Shown here one piece after another: positions 12,284 through 21,731 of a stretch of DNA of 64,000 nucleotides. The notes below the pieces were generated by a model. It saw only the letters and a list, made by a program, of their open reading frames with translations. It had not been told where the DNA came from and made no database searches. The position numbers and the translations under genes were made by a program. Origin of the DNA: Nemopilema nomurai (lineage: Eukaryota > Cnidaria > Scyphozoa > Rhizostomeae > Rhizostomatidae); assembly GCA_003864495.1 (NCBI GenBank), contig ML133383.1, forward strand, positions 4,371,493 to 4,435,492, given 5' to 3'. Within the stretch, counting starts at the first letter, position 1. Every line of letters starts with the position of its first letter.

Positions 12284-13504
12284 ACCTAAGGCACCTGAAA
12301 CGATGTTTCTCATCACCCCTATGCCCTACTTCAAGGTGATGAATGGTGATAGAACACCGTCATGCGAAACAGGTAGAAAACGAGCTACCTAAATTACCAT
12401 TTACGTTAATTATGTTATTTACGTTACTTTAATTAATTTAATTACGTTAGTTGTAGTCGTTCCAAATTATTGGTTAAATTGCAAAATTAGTCCCCGTGAA
12501 TATCCCTAGACCTCGATGAGATACGCCTATTCAATGCTCCTGCGTAGATAACAAATGGGCTGAGGTCATACTAAAGCGTTGAACGGGTAACTGTGAGCAC
12601 AAAGACACACACAACCTAAGGCACCTGTAACGACGTTTCTCATCGCCCCTATGCCCACTTCAAGGCGATGAATGGTGATAGGACACCGTCATACGAAACA
12701 GGTAGGAAACAAACTACCCAAGTTACTACTCATACATATCACAATCACACATGTAGTTGCTCCAAATTATTGGTTTATTGGCAAAAAACTCTCCCACTTT
12801 GTATCGCATAACCATCCTACGATACCTATTCAATGTTCTTCTGTACTGACCGATGGGCCATAGTCGGTACTAAACAATGAACGGAGGATTGTAATTACAA
12901 AAACACAATAACCTAAGGCACCTGAAACGACGTTTCTCATCGCCCCTATGCCCCACTTCAAGGCGATGAATGGTGATAGGACACCATCATACGAAACAGG
13001 TAGGAAACAAACTACCCAAGTTACTACTCATACATATCAAATCACACATGTAGTTGCTCCAAATTATTGGTTTATTGGCAAAAAACTCTCCCACTTTGTA
13101 TCGCATAACCGTCCTACGATACCTATTCAATGTTCTTGTGTACTGACCGAGGGGCCATAGTCAGTACTAAACAATGAACTGGGGATTGTGATTACAAAAA
13201 CACAATAACCTAAGGCACCTGAAACGACGTTTCTCATCGCCCCTATGCCCCACTTCAAGGCGATGAATGGTGATAGGACACCGTCATACGAAACAGGTAG
13301 GAAACAAACTACCCAAGTTACTACTCATACATATCACAATCACACATGTAGTTGCTCCAAATTATTGGTTTATTGGCAAAAACTCTCCCACTTTGTATCG
13401 CATAACCGTCCTACGATACCTATTCAATGTTCTGGTGTACTGACCGAGGGGCCATAGTCGGTACTAAACAATGAACTGGGGATTGTGATTACAAAAACAC
13501 AATA
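12284..13504 (+). repeat. Higher-order repeat A-B1-B2-B3, first copy, unit 1
   Basis: One A monomer followed by B1, B2 and B3 makes a 1221-base block that repeats at 13505-14723. Same-type monomers in the two blocks are more alike than neighbours within a block, the hallmark of a higher-order repeat. Confidence 0.85.
12937..12969 (+). other. Conserved hairpin inside each monomer
   Basis: TCATCGCC and GGCGATGA form a perfect 8-base inverted repeat around a 17-base loop. In the first two monomers (11978-12010 and 12310-12342) both arms differ together, reading TCATCACC and GGTGATGA, so pairing is kept. Just upstream GAAACGACGTTTC is a second small palindrome. Confidence 0.6.
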
Positions 13505-14723
13505 ACCTAAGGCACCTGAAACGACGTTTCTCATCGCCCCATGCCCCACTTCAAGGCGATGAATGGTGATAGGACACCGTCATACGAAACAGGTAGGAAA
13601 CGAGCTACCTAAATTACCATTTACGTTAATTATGTTATTTACGTTACTTTAATTAATTTAATTACGTTAGTTGTAGTCGTTCCAAATTATTGGTTAAATT
13701 GCAAAATTAGTCCCGTGAATATCCCTAGACCTCGATGAGATACGCCTATTCAATGCTCCTGCGTAGATAACAAATGGGCTGAGGTCATACTAAAGCGTTG
13801 AACGGGTAACTGTGAGCACAAAGAACACAACAACCTAAGGCACCTGTAACGACGTTTCTCATCGCCCCTATGCCCCACTTCAAGGCGATGAATGGTGATA
13901 GGACACCGTCATACGAAACAGGTAGGAAACAAACTACCCAAGTTACTACTCATACATATCACAATCACACATGTAGTTGCTCCAAATTATTGGTTTATTG
14001 GCAAAAACTCTCCCACTTTGTATCGCATAACCATCCTACGATACCTATTCAATGTTCTTCTGTACTGACCGATGGGCCATAGTCGGTACTAAACAATGAA
14101 CGGAGGATTGTAATTACAAAAACACAATAACCTAAGGCACCTGAAACGACGTTTCTCATCGCCCCTATGCCCCACTTCAAGGCGATGAATGGGTGATAGG
14201 ACACCATCATACGAAACAGGTAGGAAACAAACTACCCAAGTTACTACTCATACATATCACAATCACACATGTAGTTGCTCCAAATTATTGGTTTATTGGC
14301 AAAAACTCTCCCACTTTGTATCGCATAACCGTCCTACGATACCTATTCAATGTTCTTGTGTACTGACCGAGGGCCATAGTCAGTACTAAACAATGAACTG
14401 GGGATTGTGATTACAAAAACACAATAACCTAAGGCACCTGAAACGACGTTTCTCATCGCCCCTATGCCCCACTTCAAGGCGATGAATGGTGATAGGACAC
14501 CGTCATACGAAACAGGTAGGAAACAAACTACCCAAGTTACTACTCATACATATCACAATCACACATGTAGTTGCTCCAAATTATTGGTTTATTGGCAAAA
14601 ACTCTCCCACTTTGTATCGCATAACCGTCCTACGATACCTATTCAATGTTCTGGTGTACTGACCGAGGGGCCATAGTCAGTACTAAACAATGAACTGGGG
14701 ATTGTGATTACAAAAACACAATA
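13505..14723 (+). repeat. Higher-order repeat A-B1-B2-B3, second copy, unit 1
   Basis: The 1219-base second block, same monomer order. Differences from the first are mostly single-base gains or losses. Confidence 0.85.
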
Positions 14724-14879
14724 ACCTAAGGCACCTGAAACGACGTTTCTCATCGCCCCTATGCCCCACTTCGAGGCGATGAATGGTGATGGAACACCGT
14801 CATGCGAAACAGGTAGGAAACAACTAACCACAAACTACAACTCATAATAATAAAAAAACCAAATAAAAAAAGCGCGCTA

Positions 14880-14899
14880 AGTGAGTAAAACTACTCACT
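14880..14899 (+). other. Stem-loop plus T run after the array, unit 1
   Basis: AGTGAGTA-AAAC-TACTCACT is a perfect 8-base stem with a 4-base loop, followed by a T run and preceded by an A-rich stretch with GCGCGC. It is conserved beyond all three arrays. Function unknown; it resembles neither a histone stem-loop nor a proper Helitron end. Confidence 0.6.
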
Positions 14900-14981
14900 G
14901 TTTTTTCTGGATGAAATTTTTTCGAAAATTGTCCATTTCCATTCCTTCGAGTCCATCATCTCCATTCACCAACTAAAACCG

Positions 14982-15065
14982 GAAGAACAGTTTGATTAGG
15001 ATCGATAAGAGAGATGGTATATAGAAGAACAGGTTGATTAAGATCGATAAGAGAGATGGTATATA
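14982..15065 (+). repeat. Two-copy 42-base tandem repeat, unit 1
   Basis: GAAGAACAGTTTGATTAGGA begins at 14982 and a close copy begins at 15024. It recurs at 38685-38764 and 53994-54077. In unit 2 the second copy is a few bases shorter. Confidence 0.8.
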
Positions 15066-15379
15066 GGTGAACTAATTTCTGCTTTCTGTTTTTCTGATTT
15101 ATTTGTTTATGTACATCATTAGACTTGCCGAGAGGCCTTTTTACTGTGTTCAGACAGGACGGGCAATCGTCAGTACTTATCACTGAACAGTGAACCATAA
15201 TTACAAACAGAACAAGAACTTAGCCAACCTGAATCTGTGCTAATCATCGCCCTTTTCCCTTCTGAACATTGAATCGTGTGATATTGCTGGCCCAGTCAGG
15301 TCATTTGAAAATAACAAAGCCTTTCAACTCTTTTAGTCAACTTTTGCAATTGTCTCTTAATTTGGTGAGTGCTGGGGGC
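15066..15379. other. Right flank of unit 1 with a diverged half monomer
   Basis: About 15140-15260 aligns loosely to the second half of a monomer: GGGCAATCGTCAGTACT, GAACAGTGAACC, ATTACAAACAGAACAAG and AATCATCGCCC appear in the monomer order. It looks like an ancient monomer outside the array. An 80-codon minus frame (14956-15198), also open in unit 3, overlaps it and carries the 42-base repeat as a short peptide repeat. It is not recognised as a gene. Confidence 0.4.
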
Positions 15380-15968
15380 TTTCCCGAGTGTTTTGGTAAA
15401 ACAGGCGTTAAATCTGTAATCTCTTGTGCCTTGCCTTTTTTGTCCATGCCCTTCGTGGCCCAAATCATTTTTGGCTTGTTACATTTTGTTGGTACCACTC
15501 ACGTTCTATGGAGAGAACTGTCGCTTACATTTGTGCTGGTAGTCACAGCCTTACTCTTCACTTTTCTCAGTGGAGGGCAACGTTTAAAGCTTTGCAGTGA
15601 TTACCTTGGCAAGCAAAGTGGTGAAGGACAGGTATTAACTTCAATCACTTTGATGGATATCCTCTGAGATGTTTCCCCTCTTTGGCAAACAACATAATTT
15701 CCCCTGTCGAGATCTCAACATTCTGTCTAATTACATTCCCAAAATTTCAATATGGCAATAGTGGATGCAGTTTGCATAATCGACATTCTCAATGTGTGGT
15801 CTACGTTTCTGGAATAAAGAATGAGATCAGAAGACACTGCGTTGACAACCTGAGGCTAAAAACACAATCCTTGCCTTCCATGACTTTATACTATAGCTGC
15901 TTTCACAAAACACAGTGACATAGGTTTATATCCTACTAGATGGTATAATTAGCTTTGAATATTTGCAG

Positions 15969-16136
15969 GTGTGGTATATAGGGTTGACATACACTCCTCG
16001 ATGCTTGTTACTGAAAATACCTCCGACTCAACTAAACAACAAAAACCGAAGACGATGACGAAGACAACGGTAGAAGATGAAGTTGATCCCTCTGCATTAC
16101 CAACTAAAGGTACCATTTCAGAATGATTTGAGGCTT
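15969..16136 (+). pseudogene. Exon-like fragment, possible last exon of an unknown gene
   Basis: A TTTGCAG acceptor-like site is followed by 168 bases that stay open to a TGA stop. The translation begins VVYRVDIHSSMLV, passes through a Lys/Thr-rich stretch (KPKTMTKTT) and an acidic stretch (VEDEVDPS), and ends in TKGTISE. Composition and the splice-like border suggest a real terminal exon. I do not recognise the protein and see no convincing upstream exon. Copies at 39671 and 54979 carry small indels that change the frame, so at most one unit could encode this version. Chance openness over 55 codons is possible. Confidence 0.3.
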
Positions 16137-17729
16137 TTCAATAATTTTACTCTCTTTCAATGGCTAGAGTTTGCCAATAAGTAAATAATCCCTTGATTTA
16201 CATTGCACCTTAATGCATCATAGTTAAAATTAGCTAAGCAACTACTTGCTACCTATTGTGACCAAGGAGAGCGTACAGGCCCCATTCATTTACGAACAAT
16301 TTGAGTGAACCACTCTTCAATTGCCAAAAAGATTCACAGACAAAACATCTCCAGATGACAGAAAACTCCAGGTTTTTTAGACTAAATTTTATGTTTCACA
16401 ACTGAGTACCACACCCTCAGCTTGTTTTAATTTGCTCTTAACCTTCTTTCCAGTTTTAAGGCTAGAGTTCTTGTAAATCTTTTCTTATGAAATGTTCTTT
16501 TTAAAAAAGTGTGATAAATCTCTATGTGCAGCATAATCATAAATTTTGTTTCGTTGTCTCTCTCCTAGCCTACAGGCCCTTCGTCGGAGGCCTCGTTATA
16601 TTTGGGAAGCTTGATGATGCTTGGCATTCATCGCGCACGTGAAAATACACTGGACATGGATTCAGTTGTCAGTATGTTTGAAGCGAAGTGTCCCAATTGT
16701 AGGATTGCCCTCTGATGAATCGTTCCAGCATAAAACTTAAGCTCGTTTACATGTGTATAGCAATAATCGTGGACAATTTTCCATTAAAAATAATTTAGAT
16801 ACTTGCGAAGGAAAACAGTACTTCAACGGATGAATTAGCTAGTAGCCTATGAAAACGCGCACGTGCACCGCATATGTCAACGTGCACCGCAGGCATAACG
16901 CTAGCCAAGATCTATGTCGCGAGTTTATATCTTTTGGCATATAAGGGACATTTGTTATAAAAGCGAGTCTTCGCAAAATTGTTAATCCAGCTCCAATAAG
17001 CTGCTTTTTCTTGTTTGTTAAACTCATGCCAAGTCTGCTAGATATTATGGCAATCCTTGCTAACCTGGGCGTAAGATTGATACAGCTGGCTGTCGCTCAC
17101 AATGGAAGTTTTATCAACACCCTGTCGCTCACATTGCAAATATCTAATTACGTGAAAAGGGCTCAAAAATTCCGACTTTTGTGTATAGTCTTAAAGTTTG
17201 TTATTTACCAACTAGTATGTGTTTGTTGGTTGGCACATTTTGGCCTTACTGTAACTGGATGTAACAGATAAATGGGCATGTAACAGAAAATACACTCTTC
17301 AATCATATTCTTTATGTATGAGCCTTCAATTAAGTGCCAGTTGCACATACATCATTTAAATCCAGCCTATGACTCCTTGCTTATGTCACTTAACTTAGTA
17401 TGTCTAGATAGAATTGTAAAATTATCTTTTCATATCAGATACTAGCAGAAAAACACTGATGAAATTTCAAATCCATTGTGTTTGTCAAATTTTATTCAAA
17501 CTCTTGAATTAATTTGATTTAAACTATATTTGAACAATTAAGCTACAAATTAAGCTAACAAAATTAGGCTACAATTAAGCATGACTGATAATCATGGTTT
17601 TTCTAGACATACAAAGTTTAAATGCCAATCTCCATCTTGATGAATAGTGCATGTTTTTGAACAAAAAACACTTAAACTACAAAGTGGGCAGTAAAACCAA
17701 TTTGTGCAGGATAATGCTTACATTAATTG
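16137..17729. other. Segment missing from unit 1; no gene supported
   Basis: This block also lies at about 39883-41429 and 55139-56766. It contains a GC-richer patch at 16560-16900 with E-box-like CACGTG cores and two direct copies of ACGTGCACCGCA (16861-16872 and 16880-16891), which looks regulatory. In unit 3 a 116-codon hydrophobic frame (40615-40965, +) is open, but it is shorter in units 2 and 4, where an upstream stop or frame change intervenes. The remainder is AT-rich with no recognisable content. Confidence 0.35.
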
Positions 17730-17779
17730 CCCTTTCAATGCTCAATAGATCAAAAAAGTTTCAAAGCTCTGTCTTTCCA

Positions 17780-18065
17780 TTAAACTGATGCTCTATCATC
17801 TCTACTGATTTTAGGTAAGAATTGTGAAGGAGCCCACTACCAAGTTCAGTAAGTTCAGGATTCAAAAGATGTTTTACTTCACAGAGTGGAACTAAAATGG
17901 AACAATGATCCAAATAGGAAAATGAGACAATTTGTGTGTCTGTAACATGGCAAAGATATACTGTGTCATTTTGACAGTCTATGTAAGAACTGTCAAAAAT
18001 ATTAATCTTTAGTATTTGACTAAATGAAATATGAAACCTAGCATCACCTTAAAAACCAGTGTATG
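17780..18065 (-). pseudogene. Exon-like fragment on the minus strand, unknown protein
   Basis: Read on the - strand, a pyrimidine-rich TTTTTTCAG acceptor lies just above 18065. Apart from one TAA near its start, the frame then stays open for most of the block. Recognisable stretches are KINIFDSSYIDCQND, TVYLCHVTDTQIV and VPLCEVKHLLNPELTELG. Amino-acid composition looks coding. I cannot assign a family; a tudor-like fold crossed my mind but nothing decisive supports it. Equivalents lie at 738-1023, about 41479-41763 and 56815-57105. Those carry additional bases near the middle that put a TAA between the two halves, and in unit 3 the acceptor CAG reads CAT. Decayed exon is the best reading. Confidence 0.35.
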
Positions 18066-18860
18066 CTGAAAAAATTCACGGTTTAATCAAGACCAGTGGG
18101 CAATTGACTAATGCTTTAAACTCCCAAATTGGAAGAAAAAAATCACTAATCTTCAATGAGCATTTGAAACATACAAGAGATCTCTAACAGTTTAATTTAT
18201 GAAGGAGGATCTACAGGAGACCTTATAGTTTTCACCCAGAAAAAATCTTAAGCCTTGTTGCATCAATAGGCTGAATGATCATAACTGTGTAGTAAGAAAG
18301 AATGCTCAAAGAAACATATGAGAATAGCAAACAACAAGGGATCATTTGCAGATGTGTGAGCACAGTTTTAATTATTAGTGGTATTCAAAAAAGTAGAGCA
18401 CCCCTTTGCCTGATGCTTTTTTCCAGGAATCAGTATTCTCCACAAAAATGTACAAAAACATAACAGTATTTGAAAAGCAAACTTGTTATACCTCTCATAT
18501 ATACCTAACCCTAGTTTATCTTCACTAAATTGGAAGAAAAGCAAACACCGAGAACTTTCATTTAAAATCTGCATGGATCATATTTTATATAGGCAATATG
18601 GATAGTAGAAGAGTATTGATTTACACATGTCTTTTAATTGAACAACTTGAATAGATAGGAGCTCTGTAAGTGAGCGAAGTATTGTAACCCAATGTTTAGT
18701 CGCTTTTCAAAGGCCTACGCCTTCCAATTGGATTTAATGCAAGTATTTAACTTTTCGACACTTTTTACATTCGGGAAGAATAAATGAACATATCAAAGGT
18801 CAAGGTGATTTCTCGCGACTTAGCAACTGGTGAGGCTACTCCGTTCCCTTGAACAACAAA

Positions 18861-18995
18861 ATGGCGGGAAGCTTTCGAGAAAGACTGGATCGAGCATCCT
18901 ATTGTTTCCTCGCTTATGACAAATTGCTGTCAGCCAATAAACTGGCTCGAGCACTTTGTTATTGTATTTTGGCGGGAAAATTCAAGCATTCGTAG
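18861..18995 (+). CDS. Conserved 44-codon small ORF, unit 2
   Basis: Same small ORF as at 1825, here with the stronger start context CAAAATGGCG, which resembles a Kozak site. The peptide begins MAGSFRERLDRA. The E2F-like TTTGGCGGGAAA lies inside the ORF at 18968-18979. A second ATGGCG with a short frame follows 45 bases after the stop. Confidence 0.3.
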   Translation: MAGSFRERLDRASYCFLAYDKLLSANKLARALCYCILAGKFKHS

Positions 18996-19595
18996 CCGGG
19001 AACGCAACACGAAGCCGAGTCACTGTTTGTATTTGAGAAATGGCGGGCAGGCACGTGAAACCTAGATCACGAATCAAGATGTTCTGATATTGTAATTTCT
19101 TCAAATGATCATCTATAAACGTCATTTTTTCGTTTAGAATGCTATCACAATGTTAGAGAAAATAAAAAAGCTACTTAAATAATTCTCCTCACAAATCTCA
19201 GAGAGGTTTTCCTACTTTTCCTTCAAAATATTTTGATACAGAATTTAATGGTAAATCAATGATATTCAACAATGTCTCTTACTACAACCAGTTGCTGAAA
19301 AATTTCAAAATTTGCAGACCGAGGCGAGTGTTTAGGCGGCCACAGAAGAATTGACTTCCTCGCCGTAACAGCCGTACTACCCTATACTCAAACCCGATTT
19401 CACTGGTAATAACAATACTGAGAGCAAAGTTATGTATAAAAATTGGAAAACACACTTACTAGCAACCATGTCATTCTTCGAATTCCATTCTGTCCTGCAT
19501 CCTAGAGAATTGTCATCAAAATGATGCAGAGGCTCCAGCGTGGACGAAGGTATACTATAACGGACTTATGCAATGGCCTCTCTTTGAACTCGAGG

Positions 19596-19605
19596 TATAA
19601 AAGGG
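19596..19605 (+). promoter_or_regulatory. TATA-box-like motif, unit 2
   Basis: TATAAAAGGG in the same context as unit 1, with the downstream CACGTG E-box intact. It lies about 0.8 kb upstream of the exon-like piece at 20434. Confidence 0.35.
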
Positions 19606-20433
19606 CGCGAAACTGAACTGAATAGCTCACGTGTCATTTTTGCATTGCTTATCAAAATCACTAGAATTGCATTACCAGGGCAATTTTTAACATACTGAAT
19701 CAGGGTCCGATCCCGCATTATCAGAAAGGGGGGAGGGGGCGTAGGGACCACTTTTTTTGAAAGTGCGTGAAGTGTATATTGCTTGCCGAATACCCTAAAG
19801 CAACAGGGGCTCTGGGATCTGCAAGCCCCCAGGAAGTCAAGGGGAGGACCCTGTCAGGAATGGGAGCTCAGGGAGCGAAGCTCCAAAAGCTCCTGGTATT
19901 TTGCCATTTATGAGGCCAGAGGCCTTAAAGTGGTTTAGAATCCTTAAATTTGTGTCAAAGAGACTTTTTCAGCCTAAGAAAAAACAAGGAATACTACTAT
20001 TTGAATGTCCAAGGCATTAGCGGACAATGAGAGTCAACAAAATTGGCTCATATGCCATTCCGTTTTAGGTTTATAACAAGAATTAGCAAGCCAAGCCCCA
20101 GCACATCTGCTAGCGACAAGACTGCATAAAATCGGGCGAAAAAACCCGAATAAAATTTATATCATCTGCTGTTTATTTTAAGATTTTTCAACAAAACAAA
20201 AATATAAACACTAGCATGCATTTAACAAGAAAGCCACGAGTACAACAATAATAATGTCAGTACAATATTAAATCAATCGCATCCAAGGGTGTATACGAAG
20301 AGCATTCTCCTGACATGCCTTGATGGATAAATAGATATTATTTTCTCAAAATCTAACTTTATATCTCTACTGTAGAAATTTTTGATATAGCGGAGAGAAG
20401 AATTTGCTCATTCCACTGTTGCGCTTGTTGCAG

Positions 20434-20643
20434 GGATGATGAGAAGGATACTCAGAATCACCAATACGTTTGTAAAGGGCAAATGAAGTTTTCATGGTCG
20501 AAAGATTTTATCCTATTGAAGTCCAGGGAAGATTGTGTAGTATAGACAAAACTGAGTTTATGTTTGTGCTCCATTGCGTTGTAGCAGGGGAGGGCCTATC
20601 GCCAGCACCTTCAATCCATATCTTTAAGCGCCAAAGTCAGTAG
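20434..20643 (+). pseudogene. YqaJ-like exon piece, unit 2, frameshifted
   Basis: Same piece as at 44116. One base fewer near 20492 (AAGTTTTCATGG against AAGTTTATCATGG) splits it into two frames. The second half reads VERFYPIEVQGRLCSID to SIHIFKRQSQ and stop. The acceptor-like TTGCAG is intact. Confidence 0.3.
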
Positions 20644-21455
20644 AAAAAACCATTGCTCTGCTAAAATTGGGTCCGTCACTGTGATTTGTGGGGAATTACC
20701 CCAGCTGGCCCTACGAGTTCCCCACACCGAAGAGAAAGATGCTACCTTAGCCCAAAATCGGCAATTTGTGGCCCTTAGAGATAAAGTAACAGGTGCTTCA
20801 AAATTGGTATGCTCATTGATGTCAACCTCTATATCACTATATTTTTTATTCATCCACCTTGTAAGACGATTAATTGCTCAATTTGTCAACATCTTAGTGT
20901 TTCCTTGCTTTTTCCAACCATACTCAGGCTGAGATATTGCCTTGAAATTAATAAATCCCGATATGCTGGTAGTGTTTCCTGCTGTCAACAAATATGTCCC
21001 CACCCTTGACTAAGCCCCCACTCTAAAAAATATTTGTCGTGAAAAAATTCCCTTGGGCTTATTCGAGGACTTACGGTTGTGTCATATCTTGGAGGCAAAA
21101 GTCTCATACAATAAGCAACCAGTGTCGATTCTAGCCGGAGGCGACTGTGTAACAGGCGTTTTATAGTGATGGAAGGTAGAGCGAGCGGCAAACAAGAACG
21201 CACTCTTATGTTATCATGTTTTATGAATCAACTCAACTAAAAACCCCCGATTAAAGCTGTACTTACAATATTCATTAACAGCGCATACGTGACATGTGAA
21301 AGAAGAGCTAGCCTGTCACATGAATAATGATGCCCGACAATTATCTTATCACAAATAATATTTTCAAATGATATAATGCATAAAGAGATTTCTACCAAAG
21401 ACCATCATTTGCTCAGCTAATTGAAAAGCTAAAAATGCATTTGTATAGAGCTGCC

Positions 21456-21731
21456 TTAGATGGTGACGCCTGCTTGCAGTAAGAAACTCATAACAGATTT
21501 TGCATTAAAGTCGGTGTCAACAGAGATGCCTGTCGAGGCCAACGTTACTGTACTGGCATCTAAAGAAATTGATGCTTTATTGAATGAGAAGTTAGAATTG
21601 ACACTATTACGCACTTTATTTGAATAAGAAGTTAGAGAGCACGGGAGAATAGTAGGCCAAAGTGGCACTGGCAGCAGTAAGATGGCTTTTGCTACACAAT
21701 TCCATATGGTTTGTCTTTTGGGAACCACCAA
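21456..21731 (-). pseudogene. 91-codon minus-strand frame, unknown
   Basis: The reading begins MVVPKRQTIWNCVAK and ends FLLQAGVTI. It is open here and at 45164-45439. In units 1 (about 3812-4087) and 4 a TAA replaces a sense codon in the middle. It is Ser/Thr-rich with no recognised domain, signal peptide or membrane segment. It could be a decayed exon or chance. Confidence 0.2.

Larger units (their letters stand above)
11952..14830 (+). repeat. Tandem monomer array, unit 1
   Basis: Ten units start with ACCTAAGGCACCTG at 11952 (one mismatch), 12284, 12614, 12911, 13208, 13505, 13833, 14130, 14427 and 14724; the last is partial. Spacings are 332, 330, 297, 297, 297, 328, 297, 297 and 297. Longer A monomers contain an AT-rich ACGTTAATT-type stretch. 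The 297-base B monomers fall into three types (B1-B3) told apart by TTCTTCTGTACT, TTCTTGTGTACT and TTCTGGTGTACT. The 70-codon frame recurring in each B monomer (MPHFKAMNGD) is a by-product of the repeat and shifts with one-base indels. No protein match. Confidence 0.95.
1..15379 (+). repeat. Tandem segmental duplication, unit 1
   Basis: First of four head-to-tail copies of one genomic segment. The anchor TTTCCCGAGTG at its left edge recurs at 15380, 39079 and 54388, and the order of landmarks (TATA box, LINE, monomer array, hairpin) is the same in each complete unit. Compared with units 2-4 this copy lacks about 1.7 kb at position 687 (present at 16051-17729) and about 0.65 kb near 2850 (present at about 19878-20525). 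Adding these back gives about 17.7 kb, the inferred ancestral unit length. The exact unit edge is arbitrary because only repeats of the same segment are visible. Confidence 0.95.

Noticed and set aside
12672..14676. Series of 62-70-codon plus-strand frames beginning MPHFKAMNGD in each array monomer
   Set aside because: They recur because the DNA repeats. Single-base indels change or truncate them (for example near 14190), and no domain is recognisable.
11952..14830. CRISPR-like regular repeats
   Set aside because: Monomers of about 300 bases repeat in full with no spacer structure, in a eukaryotic setting.
14880..14912. Helitron 3' end (hairpin followed by CTGG)
   Set aside because: The CTGG is followed by A, not T, is CCGG in unit 3, and no TC 5' end or Rep/helicase coding was seen.
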